From contig AP026141.1 in assembly GCA_030295235.1 (NCBI GenBank), forward strand, positions 434,001 to 498,000: a stretch of 64,000 nucleotides of DNA. Direction: 5' to 3'. Made by a program: the position numbers and the translations under genes. The notes below the pieces were generated by a model. The model was not told the origin of the DNA. It was given only the letters and a program-made list of their open reading frames with translations, and searched no databases. The DNA comes from Fistulifera solaris. Taxonomy: Eukaryota > Bacillariophyta > Bacillariophyceae > Naviculales > Stauroneidaceae. Shown here piece after piece: positions 10,327 to 23,109 of this stretch (positions within the stretch are counted from its first letter, which is position 1; every line of letters begins with the position of its first letter).

Positions 10327-12854
10327 CTACTGCTCTGGGTATTGCTCATCATCCAAATTGAAGTCTGGCAAGATGGGGCAGTTCTCTAAATGTAGCGAAT
10401 GCATCTGGAAGCAACACAAGACCGACTCCGGCAATTCCTCCTCGGACACTCCTTCTATTATGAAGGCAAAGGCTATTGAAACCGATTTTGTGTGTCCTCT
10501 CACCACGCTTAAAATACCTTTTGCAATCGAAGAAGCAGTTATGATGACATCAACTTCGTATACTCCTTTTCGAGTGAGATCCCTATCGCGGAAGAAATAT
10601 TGCAAAGGAATGACCTTTCCCAGCAAGGCAGGTGACTTTCCTGGACCCACGGCTGCTTTGACAATCCATGGACCTTCAACAACTACGGGAAGCAATTTTA
10701 GGCGGGCATCACGGTATTCTTGATCACCGTTACAGAACCTGTCCCAAACACCCTGGAGCTTTTGCGGAAACATATCCAATGGCGGTATCGAAAAGTATGC
10801 AACCAGATTGCCGAAAGGTAGCATAAAGTTTACAAGAAAGGTGTCTTCGTCGGCCAATCGTCCACCAAGAACGCTCGGGTGGCGTGCAATATTATGTCTG
10901 GGATTATCTGTCATCCACATGTCAACTCCGCGACATGTCAGGGTGCTGGCCCCGACAAAACTTTTACTTTGTCGGTTAAATAATTTGCCCCACGCACATG
11001 AAAAATTTTCGTCTCAGGTTGGCTCCAGCATGAATGGCCGTCTTTCGAAGGGAATTTTGGCAGCGGTGACGATAGTCGCTCATCCTCGAAAGACACGAAT
11101 GGATGAAGCGGACTTGCTTCTTCGCCGTCAGACTCTTCGCAATCATCATCGATAGAGATTTCACGTCTTCTGACCTCAGTATTCTTAATTGTGACCTGGG
11201 GAGTGCCGTCAGCACTACCTCGCTGTTCCTTCACAACGGGAGGTTGACGCCGTGACGGAGCCAATTCGCTGCTCTTCCCCATAACTATCGATCCAAAGCA
11301 GGCAGCACCAGCCCAGGATAAGAATAGTAGATCGAGTCGTATCGTAACAACAGGAATAAATTGCCCAAGAACACGACCTGTTAATGGGAGAACAGCTGTC
11401 GCAAGAAATAGCATTGATTGAGAAGGAAAAGGAATCAAAGCTTTATCGCCCCAAAGGTAACCCAAGGAGAGCACTCGAGCGGCAAACTCATCGACTGCTG
11501 ATTGCTTTGTAGCACACGAGTGTAACCATTCCTTGACGAAACGGTCCGTAGATATTGTACTATGAAGAGCGATTGCTGTCTTTTTCGTCAAAATTGATAG
11601 ACCATCATGCCCCTCTAACAGGCGCACGGAGAGTGGAGCAACATTTGCCTGTGAAGGCGACGAAGCCGACGATAGGCACAGAAATGATTTCAATGCGCTG
11701 GTATTGACGGTTTTAGCATCCACAACGACACTTCGAAGCAAGCTGTCAACAACGGAAAGCGTCGCTTTCAGTTGTTCCGCACTTGGACGAGTCGACAGTC
11801 GGGATATTTGATGAATCATTCCTCTACGCGAATCGCCCATTTGAAAGTCGATATTGTCCACCAGCTTTTGAAAGTCGTCAGCTGTTCGAAGAATAGACCA
11901 TTGTTCTGCTACTTGTCGTCGCTGTAACAAAAGCACTCGAATCTCGTAAGCAATCTCAAAGCGAAGACTTCGCGCTAGTCGGACCACGCGATACTGCGTG
12001 ACGCGAGTAATCACAATTTTGGAGGGGTTGCTGTCTGCTTTGGAAGACCTCGACGCATGGCGCTTCTGCATCCCAGTTGAACCGCTATCTCGGGTCGTCA
12101 CGGTCGTCACGGTCGTCACGTCAATCTGTTCAGACTCTGTTTCATTCACATGACTGGTCGTTAATATTAAATTTTCAACAGGAGACTTGGTCTTTGTGTC
12201 TTCTTCTTCAAAGGTGCAAGATTCTAAAACACGAACACCCAACATGTCCTCATTCTCCGAAATGGACTCATCAATCCTGGGTGTTAGCAAGGGTGATGGT
12301 AATTCGTCCTTCCACCACGGGCTTACAATCGGACCTGACCTAGGAGATGCTAACGTGGTTAAATGAGTGACGTTCCTAGTAGCAGCCCACTGCAAAGCGA
12401 CAACCCACATCTGGGCCTCTTCCAGAGTCGCTACTGCACACAAGAAATCACGCTGCTCATGCTGAACTGGATCGGGCGAACATTGTAACGTTTCTGTATC
12501 AGACGACAGCAGCCTTTGCCCACGAAACATAAAACCATAGGTACTGGTCGGCAATCCGACATGCATATCACGGAAAGTAGTCGCATCTAGAATTCGCGCT
12601 TGGAATAGAATGAGTGTGTACCTAGGAACACGACATCCCGAACCATTTTCTTCGTAATACCGAACCAACCCATTATCCCAAACTTCCAGATAGCGCGGCC
12701 TCCACACGCGGCGAATTTTCCCTCTCACGTGTGCTCGACCAGAGTGACGAATTTGGGGTTCTGTCGGAAACGGAGAATGTCGATCAAGTGAAACGCGCCG
12801 TGCATTGCTGTTCACCTGCGAACCGTCCTGCGGTGACCTAGCATTGGATTTCAT
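10327..12854 (-). CDS. PH/PX-like/EDR2 C-terminal (DUF1336) lipid-binding protein (frame change in a G4 run)
   Basis: Likely membrane-associated lipid-binding protein of about 840 residues. The N-terminus has a PH domain (about 35-175: AHVRGKIRRVWRPRYLEVWD, VRYYEE). The middle has a PX-like domain (about 285-420: YEIRVLL, QWSILRTADDFQKLV, LKSFLCL), then a hydrophobic stretch (FIPVVTIRLDLLFLSWAG). The C-terminus is an EDR2_C/DUF1336 domain starting VRGANYLTDKVKV and running through PRHNIARHPSVLGG and FLVNFMLPFGNL. The frame changes at the minus-strand G4 run (10950-10953); with five G the protein reads LSGASTLTCRGVDMW without a break. Plant EDR2 combines PH, START and DUF1336; here a PX-like region occupies the middle. 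No introns are seen. Plant relatives bind phosphatidylinositol 4-phosphate; the ligand here is not known. Confidence 0.8.
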
Positions 12855-13455
12855 TTTTGCTCAGAATGACCGACAACTCCTTACTATCTAACATCAACGC
12901 TTCACGTTATTACCGTTCAAGAAAGAAAAAGAGAACCGTGAGAAAAGATAGTCTAGGATGCCTGCAGTCTTTTCCCAATTCCTTAAACGTTTCGTGTTGT
13001 TGATGTGCTGCTCATCACGAAGGTGTTCGGTGTAAACAAGAGTTTTGACATCAAAAACTGCGGGAAAGGGCGGGCGTACGCATTGTACAGTTTGATCAAG
13101 TGTAATTTCATCTTTAGCTAAATAAAAAAATAGATTACTGTTTTTTTTAAAATGGGCCATCGATTCGGGTCACGCTGAAGCTATGGTTCTAAACATTTTG
13201 TCTGATCTCTGCATATAGCTTCTTCATTCTCAGTCAGCCATTCAAGCAACTGTCGACATGGCAAAGTGCACGCAATAATCCTCAACAGCATGTCAACCGT
13301 TCATATTTGAACACTCACAATTCACCTGGTCGAAAACCTTTCGGTTATGACTCAAACTTTTCACATTAAAGTCGTCCGAAACGAATAGAAGAATGGTCCA
13401 ATGTCGATCGCAATAAATCTAGCTTTAAGCAGGGTTGCTACTTAGATTAAGAGAG
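12855..13455. other. Intergenic region
   Basis: It lies between the start of the EDR2-like gene and the 3' end of the ORC1-like gene (both minus). The 88-residue open frame here has no domain or coding-like composition. No RNA gene or repeat was recognised. Confidence 0.55.
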
Positions 13456-16400
13456 CTATCGACAACTATTCGCGACAAGATACTTGTTGACAAGCTTTGC
13501 ATGAGGGGTGTTCTTAAAAGCTTGGATCAGAGTAGTGTCTTCAGCTTCTGTATAGACCAAGGGCCAATATCCACCGCAACCTGTCACCACCGAGCGAAAT
13601 GAGATGCTCGTGAACCTCTCCGGCGTACCGACATTTATAAGTTGCGAACATGATAGACGGTTGACAAGTCCAAGCGTTTCTTTCAGATTTGGAGGAGGAA
13701 GATACATCTCATCTCCAGAGGATTTTGCGAGGTGCTCCATTTTCGTTATAATTTCTTCCAAGTCGAATCCTTTGCTCTTGATACCCGTATTTTTTCTTAA
13801 GACAGCTAGGGATATTAGAAGCAGAGCTTCAAATGGTGCGCACTGAACAATGCCTTTGAACTCTGCGGAACTCGTAGTTTTTTGAACGGCGGCTACCACA
13901 TCTTTGACCATGACCACTGGATTACCAGTACTCTTTTCTTCTCGATCCAAAACGATTTCCGCCGCCGTCTGACAAATATGAAATGCTTTTCGGATATCTC
14001 CGGATGCCATCGATGTCTTTTTAGAAGCAAATAAAACCGCATCGTCCTGAAATACTTTGTAAAGGGCGATGCCTGTGAAATTTTGGCCGACAAAATTGCG
14101 ACCGTCTGCGTCACGTCGTAGGATTGAAAGGGCAAATGGTTTTTGCCGATACGAGATTGTATGCGATGGTGGAGCCTGTCTAACAAGTCCAATGTATTGG
14201 AAATGCCAATAACAACAAGATTCAAAGGCGCGCCAACATTTCGTGATGTCGCAGGCCAATTGAAAAAGTCGTATAGAACCTCCTCCCTCGGCGTAACAAG
14301 GTAGTCAATTTCATCTAGAAGAAGGACAATGACACGTGGTTCTTGCGACTCGGGATTTGCCTTTTCAAAATATTCCGCAAGCTGCTTGCGGGCTGATTCG
14401 GCCGTGTGTCTTTTGCCGTCCCTGCATATCTGTTCCAGGAACCTAGTGTACGCTTCATTGGGATTCCGCATCTCCATACCATTCAGCGATACAAATTCGA
14501 ACGACGATATCAGTCCTTCTTTTTGATCTTGTTTCAAATCACCGATAGCTGCCCGAATGCAGGAAGTTTTTCCCACACCAGGAGGACCCGCCACAAAATA
14601 CGAGGCTCTGAAGTTGTCTTGATTTTGACCAATAATAGAGTTTCGTAAAAGGACTTGATAATATTTTGCTCGCTCTGTCTCCCAATTAAGGCCGTGCTGC
14701 GCTCAAAACCTTCTATCGACGCGTCCGTAAGCGAAAGCTTTTTTATGACACTTCGAAACGATTCTTTCCAATCTCCATTTGTATTGGATGGCAACAGCGA
14801 GCTGCTTTGCATCTGATTTTCATTTGATGTAGTGGAAAGAAAATTTAACTCCTTGGAATATTTGGAGTGAATTCTAGCTCTCCCAATCCGACCGCTGAGG
14901 TCACCTATTGGAATTAGACTGCGACGACGAGGGGACCAGAAGCGGCGACAATGGAACTGAATTACTGGCATTCCGAACAGGTACTTGGCCTCTGAAACCT
15001 TCGCTGTACTCACCAGCTCAACAGGAGCTAGTATATTGCAAGGAGAAATCTCATCGTAATGGTCGCTTTCGAGTACTTCTTCTACCGCATTCCACGTCGG
15101 ATCCCTCTCAGTGTCAATTCCCTTTAATTCCGATGCACGGTACAACCACCTTATTTCGAATACGATCTCATATTTCATATTATCTGCCAAAGATCTTCTC
15201 TTGATAATTGCGACAAGCTCAGCGACGGCCCATTTGATTTCGTCCGCGAGCGGAAAGTTCCTTGACGAATTTGGTTGTTCGATGTTGGTTCCAAACGACG
15301 TTCTCCCAGAACCGAAACCGTGTCTAACGATGAAGACATCACCAAGTCGAAGTTTCCAAACGGAATCTTCCGGAACGGAAAAAGCAGGGAGACTAGGACA
15401 GAAGACACCATAGCGAGGTCGTACGCAAGCCTCCTGGTAAAACTCACAGCTCGCCCCGTGGTCAACGTAGAACGCTGGGCCTAAAAGCCGGGCGTTGCTT
15501 TCAACGAAACGCACAGAAGACGATTCTGAAGCAGTTGTTTTCTCGTCGTCATAGGATATACTTCTCAAATGCATCATATGCGGTTGTATTATGCCGTGCA
15601 TTTTTGAGCTGTCATTCACAGCCTTTGTGACTTCGGCAAAGAGCTTTTGAATCGTCGTTTTGTCGTACTGATTGGACGCTTCAAGGCACCGCTTTAAAAG
15701 GGTGCATATTCTTTGGGACGTACTTTGATGCTTCTCGACCCGAGCTTCATAAATTCCCCCATAAACATTAATTGAAACAGGGAGATAGCTTTGCATCTCC
15801 ACATGAGACCATAGCGATTCTCTCTCACGTTGCTGTAACTTTGTGATACCGGTCATGAAAATATTAATTGGACCAATGAGTGCATCACATTTTACAACTT
15901 CCACCTGGCTCTTTTCTCCATCGGCATACTCGTAAACGACGCCTAGTCCACTGCCTTGGGCTGAAAAAGTAATATCTCTTCTCAAAAGCCAGCGGATTTC
16001 CACCATACAATTCTTCTCAAAATCACTCGAACCCCTTTCCAAGCATTGGAAAATAGATACGATTTGCGCCGCCCTCCACGGTACAGAATACGGGAAGTAC
16101 GAACTCGTTGTGATATTACTGCTGTGCACAGCCACAATGTCGCCAACACAGCCGACCCAAACCCGATCTTTTCGATCGGCTTCTGGAAAGAGAACATCAG
16201 AAAGTGCATACCTGTCCCACGACGGAGTAAGAACGCAATTAAAAAAAGAAACGGCGATCTAGATTTGTGGTTTCCTGAGAGCATAAGCGCGTTTCTGTAT
16301 GAACGCCTTCGTTGCCAATTCTCCGTAGTCGCTTAGTGGACGACCGCGGGCAAGCTTCATTATCCAGAAAAGGAGCTTGAAGAGCACACAGCAACTCCTT

Positions 16401-18892
16401 CCGTTCCTTTATGATTGGAGACAGCTTTATAGCTTTTAGCGTCATTGATTGAAACCAACTCTTGGGACTCGCTTCGGCGGTGAAGAGAGGTTGAAATTGA
16501 CTGAAATGGTGTAAAAACAGGTATCTGCAGCGAAATTCTACCGCCAAGGCACTTTCATTGAGTCGACCCGGAACTTTTTGAACGTGATTTGCGATGAATA
16601 GGTCAACTGTGCCTAAAATCCTAGAAGCTTTCACGTCCCTTTCGAAAACGTCAGTTTGAAAAATTTCTGGGACAGACCCTGCTGTCGGCGGCATCCAGCT
16701 GATTGTATTTGATGGCATTTCACACCGCCGGTTGAACATGCATAACTCTACTAACGGTTCATTTGACCCTGGACTCTGTTTTGTAGTTTCCCTATAGATA
16801 CAAGTAACTTGACCAACCCGCCAGGGAGCAACAAACGGGTACCATGGATTCGTCGTCTCGCGAGACCTTGGAGGATTGGCTGTATCCCAAGCAACACAAA
16901 CAAAATCACCTATCTTCACCTTCCATGAATGAGTGTGAAAAGAACCCTTGTTTGCCGTTGTCCGTGATACATTTCGTCGTGGAACGAGAGGAACAAGAAC
17001 AGATGAGAGGTAGTCCACATACTTTCCTTTCGTGGGTATCTCTTTATAGATTGTTCGACAAGTGTCATCAGTAAATGCTTCAACATTCATGAGTTCCAAT
17101 GGCCATCGCGTGGAAACTTCATTTTCGCCTGTCTCGGAATACTTGGTGTTACTGCTAAACAGCCCACTCTCTAGATCGCCGCTTAATCCTAGACGCCGCT
17201 TTATAGCATCCAAATATCGCAATTGCAAACCAGGATCCTTTCCAGGGTGCGCCTTTTCGCATAAAAGTCCACGACTTAGCGGCCCCGCAACTCTTCCTTT
17301 GAAGGAAGTCCAGTCACTAATGTCGTCCAGAGAAGTGGCAATTATTTTACTTTGGTAGAAATGCCGACAAATATGAGGAACTTGGGGACTTTTTGTTTTG
17401 TCAACGAAATCATTCAACCATTTCAATGAGGGTTTGGGATTACTTGTAATTTCGATATTCCCGAGCACTTTTTCGACAGGTATAGAACTCACAAACTCAT
17501 CAACTTCAATAAGCATCTTGGCTGCATGCTTGTTCTCCAGTAGGCCTTTCTTTTCATTGTCTGATAGGTGCAAGTCTTCGAGGAGGTCTATATCCGTAAG
17601 GCGGTACAGGTAGCGAAACTCAACGAAGACCTGACTTGAGGGTGAGTTTTCTTTTCGATAAATAGCAAGAACTTGGGCGGCAGCCCATGACAAAGTAAAG
17701 GGCATCCAAGGATTCTTCACTCGTTTGGGAGGAACTTCAGCAATCGTAGATATTGCTACGACGTCTCCGACATGAAATGTAAGCTTTCCAGATAGTCGAC
17801 CTCGAATGGACGAGTCATAATTCTCCTTACACAAACTCAACTTGACCGATTCGAAAAAGTAAAGTTCAGCCGCACTCGTGCCTTTTTTACCCTTGCGACG
17901 AATAGCATACAACGGTTCTTTTGGGAAGAGCTGTTCCACTTTAGCAAGCATGTCAGGTTCGGCAGTGGAAGCGGATGTCGACGTAGTCCGTGTAGCCTCA
18001 TCGACAGAGATTTCATCGAGTTCAACGCGCGAGTTTTGCTTTTTTGAAGGGCGCCCTGGCTTAGAAACTACAGGCTTGCGCTTGTTACTAGCTTTTGTTG
18101 TGATAGAGGGTTTCGGCTTGAGTGTATTCTCCGATTTAGTCGCCACATCTTTCTCAGGAACTCGTGCGTTACATCGGTGTCGCGAGGGTGACGAATTTTC
18201 CGAAAAGTGCCCCTCTTTTGCAATGGGAAAATGTGCTCTTTGTACAGTCTTTGCAAAGTTAGACTTGATTGTTGCTGGTTGTCGCTGCTCCATGCTCTTA
18301 ATAAGGAAAGAGGCAACTCGCCGTCGTCGCGAACATAATGATCTAGCCCACGACGCTCAAAAGACTTCATCGGATCGAGGAAACCAAGAGGGCAGTAAAA
18401 AATTGTATATGTGCCAGGAACTTGCATTTCTGGCGGAATTTGGTTCCGATCTCTGAAAAAATCGGGCCTTTTGAGTTCCACCACAGCTGGGAGCAAGCGT
18501 TCGATAGGAAAGGTTTCTTCGACTTCCGTCTCGACTATGCTGTGTTTAGGTCTGCATAGTTCATTAATGACGCTCTTTGATTCCTTAGTCGCGTGCTTGT
18601 CACAGTATGCACTTGATACGAAAGGGAAGCATCTGACTGTGACGTCGTAATTTTTGGTCGAGTTTACCTTCGTCATAGTCAATTGAATCACTTGCCCTAT
18701 TGTCCACTTCTCATTCCGAAATGGGGCCAGCCTGAGCTTTCCCTTCTTCTCAGATCTATAAGCATAAAAATCTCCAAGAAAAACGCGTTGACAGAAATCC
18801 CCGTGGTTAATTTCAAGGCCACCGAAAGCAACACATTTGTTCGAGCGGTCTATTTGTTCTGTCAGTGCGATAACCTGAAATTGGGATACCAT
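13456..18892 (-). CDS. Giant ORC1/CDC6-like AAA+ ATPase with five tandem BAH-like modules (four frame changes at runs)
   Basis: About 1,810 residues when the frames are read through. The C-terminal third is an ORC1/CDC6 ATPase: IGRQSEQ, Walker A AGPPGVGKTS, Walker B VIVLLLDEID, sensor 1 VIGISNT, Arg-finger segment RIQSRIGKNHLPF, sensor 2 SGDIRKAFHIC, then a winged-helix-like end. Upstream are five BAH-like modules, each with a GD(V/F) entry, a W..(A/G)Q(V/I) core, an FRYLYR-type strand and a late RCRY/HCRRF-type strand: about residues 30-185 (GDFYAY, WTIGQV), 365-530 (GDVVAI), 665-810 (GDFVCVAW), 910-1060 (GDIVAV) and 1180-1335 (GDVFIV). A basic linker (KPGRPSKKQ) separates the first two. The frame changes by one base near 18216-18219, 16241-16247, 14623-14626 and 14055-14057, all run-associated. 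Known ORC1 has one BAH domain, which reads histone methylation in animals. Role inferred: chromatin-directed origin licensing or a divergent paralogue. Confidence 0.82.
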
Positions 18893-19464
18893 GCTTTGAA
18901 CACAGAACGGCCGAATGGATATTGTTGATTTTGTGTGTAAAGTTAGAACTGTTGTGAATCGTTGAATTCAGTTAAATGCAACGCTACAGGTTTTCTTGCT
19001 TCATTGTCATTCTTTCATGTCATTGTTGCGCTCGCATCTCGCATCGCATTCGAACTTCGAACAGGTTTCCCGCCCAACAGATGGTGCGGCGTCCAGACCA
19101 GACAAGCGCCTGACAGACGACAGGCGCGAGCGGCATCATCGATCATCGCGCCGGCGTTTTGGATTTTGGGTCATTCTAATCCTGCAATGCAATAAGTCAT
19201 TACAGTCACAAGTCGTAGGTCAAAAGTCCGAACTCTCGTAGTATCAGGCTGGTCGGAGTATTTCGCTAGTTACCGGAAAGTGCAAGGCTCAAGCCCATGC
19301 ATTTTGGGCCTGTTGGCACTACTACTTCTGTGAATGGAGACATTGAGACACTGATACGAAATTTGGATTTATGTTCCGAGCTTTCCGCCTTGGCGTTTTC
19401 GCCCGCCAAACACCCGAAGGTCTTCTTTCGTTTCCGGAGCTAAAAATGCACGGAAATCCAACAA
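18893..19464. other. Divergent intergenic region
   Basis: It separates the ORC1-like gene (minus) and the polyproline membrane protein gene (plus). The short open frames are unsupported. A missing first exon or signal peptide of the plus-strand gene could lie here, but none is recognisable. Confidence 0.5.
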
Positions 19465-22400
19465 ATGCCTTGCAACTATTATCAAAATAAATGGATATCA
19501 CAGCTCCTTCCGTCGCAATTGATTCATAGAAAAACTATGAATTCCCTCAACATGAATCGGAGCTTGCAGCAGGACTGTAAAGAGCGAACGTCTATTACAA
19601 CAACCTTCAATAACGATGATCGGATTCCTACCTACACAGGCATAATGTTCGAAATATATCCTAACATGGATCTCGAGTTGTTAACAATGGAGCTTGATGT
19701 TCGAATCGATGGAACAGGTGGACAACCGGACCTCTGGGTTGAAGTTTATACGCTTGTGGGGAGTTACGAGCTTTTCGAAGCCTACACCGCGGACCGATGG
19801 ACTTTGGTGACCGAAACAAACGCTGTTTTGCTACCCGGCGGTCAAGGAGCTATCATACCAACCAGCGATTTCAATAAGGTTGAGATGAAAGCTGGGGAGC
19901 GAAGATCATTCTACGTTACTTTTCGTAAATCGGTAAGCTTTTTAAATCTCAGCAGTGTTTCCGTTTTGCACTGCGTCGTCTCATCGCTGTCTCTCGCCTG
20001 CTAACTTTATTCGCAGTACATTGATTTCGTTGCCGACGCCCTTCAGAAATCAGGAGAGGTACAGATGACAACTCCTGAACTTGATATCTCAGTTGGAGTA
20101 GGCTTCAACGAATACAAATTTCCCGGTGATTTCGACCGAACACTAGATCCGCAATTCGCTGGAGTGCTCCATTTGCGTCGATCCGGAGAATGCAGTCTAT
20201 TTGTGAAAAATACGGAGCTGACTTTCAGCTACCTTGTGGAAGCCGAACCTACACCCGAAATTTCGTCTCAGCTAGTCGAAGCAGTTCAAGAAGCGATTAA
20301 GTCTCTAATGGCAACTGACTCGATTTTGCTCTCGTACCAAAAACAATTTGGTCTGGTTCAATTGATGGAGCCCATAGGGACCATGGATAATAACGGCGGT
20401 AAGTTAACTTGTCGTGCTCAATGTGTGTCAGGAATGAAGTACTAACTTTTGACTAGGAGCTTGTCCTGATCAGTGGACCATTTGTCCAGAGCGATACTAC
20501 AACATCAACGTGTCCTTCGAGCACAACGATAAATTAGATGAAGGAGAACTCAAATATCAATTTTATCACCACTACGGAATAGTAGACGGTGCTGTGAAAG
20601 CGAAGATCACAGGTTACAGTTCTCTTTACGTCGGACTCGCAAGTGTATCAGCTGATATAACTATGTCTTTGAGCGGAACGCCAGAAAACAGTATAATGGA
20701 CGGCGTGCAAGCGGATTATTTCAAAGAGGCTGTGGTTTCATTTCTTCAGGCCCACATCGATCCTAAGGCAAGCATATTTAGTCTCGCTATTGATAGCCAG
20801 TCGAGGTCCAATAAGGTCCGTCATGCACGAGCGTTGCAGGGAAGTGACTTGATGGTAACAGGGAAGCTCTTTGGAGGCCAGGGCCTATATTATTCTGCTG
20901 AGGATTTTCGCTCGGAAGTAGAAGCTACATTTAGGAGTGGACAAGAGATTTTTATAGAAAGCTTAACTACGAATGGTTTACGACCAAGTGATTTCAGCGA
21001 GAACGGCGGGATGGAGATATTTAACGGGGTCACCAGCGTCGGTGGTTATGTCAGGGTGGATGAGACACCGCAACAATCTGCGCCTGGTATACAAGGTCCC
21101 GTGACGCAGTCTGCTAATTTTGGCTTGATAGTTGGTGTAGTCTTGGCTGTCGCTTTCACTTGCCTGGTGGTATGGCTTGTCAGTCATTTCTGGCGTTTAT
21201 ACCAGCGAAGAGAAGACAAAGAGCGCATGAGGGAGTACCGGGAAGAGCGAGAGAGAATCGACAGAATGAATTGGCAGAAGCAAATTGATGACGAATATGA
21301 CGAGGTTTTTGGAGACGGTAATGAGAACAAGGAAGCCGATAATGAAGCGCCACTTGATGCGCGACGGTACTTGGAGTCCATTACAGATACCGATGATGAT
21401 GTAAATTCCCGTGATATAGAGAACGGTGGCACACTGAAACGATCAAGCTCTTTCCACGACCCGCGCATAACGTCACAGAGAGTGCTCCCAGCCCGATCAA
21501 AATCTTGTCAAGGAATTGATGGCGATTCATCTCAATACGAAATGACAAGGACCGGTGGATTATACAAAGGCGTCGTAGAGCCAAAGAAAGGAGAAAAAAC
21601 CACAACTACCGAAAGCGACACTAGATAAGTTCCTGGAAGACGAAGAAGGGACTTTTTTTACGGCGAGGCAATGCGAGAAGTGTTTCTTCTTCAGCACTCA
21701 GTATTGGATCTTATTCTGCGGCCAAACCACCAACACGATCACGTTCTGGGCCGGTCCTTGGGTTTTCTGGCCCTTCATCAAAGCCTACCGCCACACAAAA
21801 TGGACCGGTGCCTTCTCGATTGCCACCTGGTAGATCGGCTTCAGGTCCCAATCTCTTTCAAAATCAACCTCCTCGCACAGGGCCACCGTTACGAGCACCG
21901 CCTGGTCGTGCGAGGTCATATAACTCGCTTCCACCAGGAATCCGCCCTCCTCCTCCTCCACCGCCGCCTCCTCCTGGTATTGATCCTCGGTCCCATGGGG
22001 CACCTTCAAGAATACCTCCTGGTAAATCTCAGTCCCTCAACCAAAGTCGGCCATTTTCCTCTGCTCATCCGCAACCTCAGGTTTTCCAGTCTGGTCCTCC
22101 AATAGGCTTACCCTCAAAAATATCCGGTTCTCAATCGTCACCATGTCTCAGTGATTCGAAACCATTGCGTTTAGGTTTCGAAAACACTGCCGTTGTGTCA
22201 CAGCAAAGATCAGAGAACCCGTCGATAGCATCGCAGCGTCCCCAACACCCGCCCCCAGTCAAGATGCACAAGCCGGTTGCAACAATTACTCCAGTTCAAC
22301 AGATAGACAGCCAGGCAGCAACAATGCTTTTGAGCAGACAGCAAAACACAATTGCAAAAGAAAGCGTCACATTATCGAGAAACGATTCGGCAAAGTCGAG

Positions 22401-22705
22401 CGAAGAAACCCTACAAGCCGCGAGAGACTTGCCTCCCCGAGCCGAGACGCCACCAATTGAGACGTACACGAAACCCGCTAGTTCACCTGTCACCTCAACA
22501 TCATCTATGTCTATAGAAGAGGAAACAGAGCAGAAGAAGGACAAAAAGAAAAAAGGATAAGAAGGAGAAAAAGAGCAAAAAAGAAAAGAAAGAAAAGAAA
22601 GAGAAGAAAGAGAAGAAAGCGAAAAAGGAAAAGAAGAAATCGAAAGAAACCAAATCAATCGACATACAAGGGCAGCAGGAAATGGCTGTTAGAAACAATG
22701 TATAG
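19465..22705 (+). CDS. Single-pass membrane protein with large ectodomain, polyproline tract and lysine-rich tail (three frame changes)
   Basis: Unrecognised family. Exons 19465-19932, 20017-20398 and 20457-22705 (introns of 84 and 58 bp). The N-terminal ectodomain starts TYTGIMFEIYPNMDLELLTM and is followed by acidic beta-rich regions. A transmembrane helix lies at about 21112-21195 (LIVGVVLAVAFTCLVVWLV), then a charged juxtamembrane segment (REDKERMREYREERERIDR). The cytoplasmic tail is Ser/Pro-rich with ten consecutive prolines (about 21949-21978) and ends in a Lys/Glu-rich block. Frame changes sit at A6 21594-21599, T7 21653-21659 and A6 22549-22554; shortening each by one gives one continuous tail to the stop at 22703. 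No signal peptide is evident, so the true start may be upstream (19537 is a second Met). The polyproline stretch resembles profilin/SH3-binding tracts; function is unknown. Confidence 0.68.
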
Positions 22706-23109
22706 ATTGAAGCAGAAGATACTCTAGATGATAGCTCATAATTATGACAAGACAGCATAGGCGTCATGTCTACGAGAGGCATTACCGGCCGATACTTGTC
22801 TATTTGCGCTTATTGAGTAAGATGCAACTCGATAATGCAAATGTCTATAAAACCGATTTACAATAAGTGTTGCAGTAAGCTGATTTAGGTCGCTTTTGTC
22901 TTTTCGCTTGATGTATACGACGTTGACGTATTGGCTTGTGTGTGTTGTCAATAGTTCATAGTGAACTCGTGACAGGAAACGGTTCTCGATTCTCCAATCA
23001 TGAATCATCATCGAGTAAAATATTTTGACACTTTTGTTGCGGCCGCTTGACGCCTCCTTTTTGTGTCAACAATAAGCCACAGAGCTTCTTGTTATTCATT
23101 ACCTTGACC
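22706..23109. other. Intergenic region
   Basis: Holds the 3' UTR of the preceding gene and the promoter and 5' UTR of the Mpo1-like gene. No other feature is visible. Confidence 0.5.

Noticed and set aside
12894-13160. 88-codon minus-strand frame between the EDR2-like and ORC1-like genes
   Set aside because: No homology-like features and no promoter or splice support.
21671-22105. 144-codon plus-strand frame overlapping the polyproline gene
   Set aside because: Its Leu/His-rich translation is the shifted reading of the Ser/Pro-rich tail.
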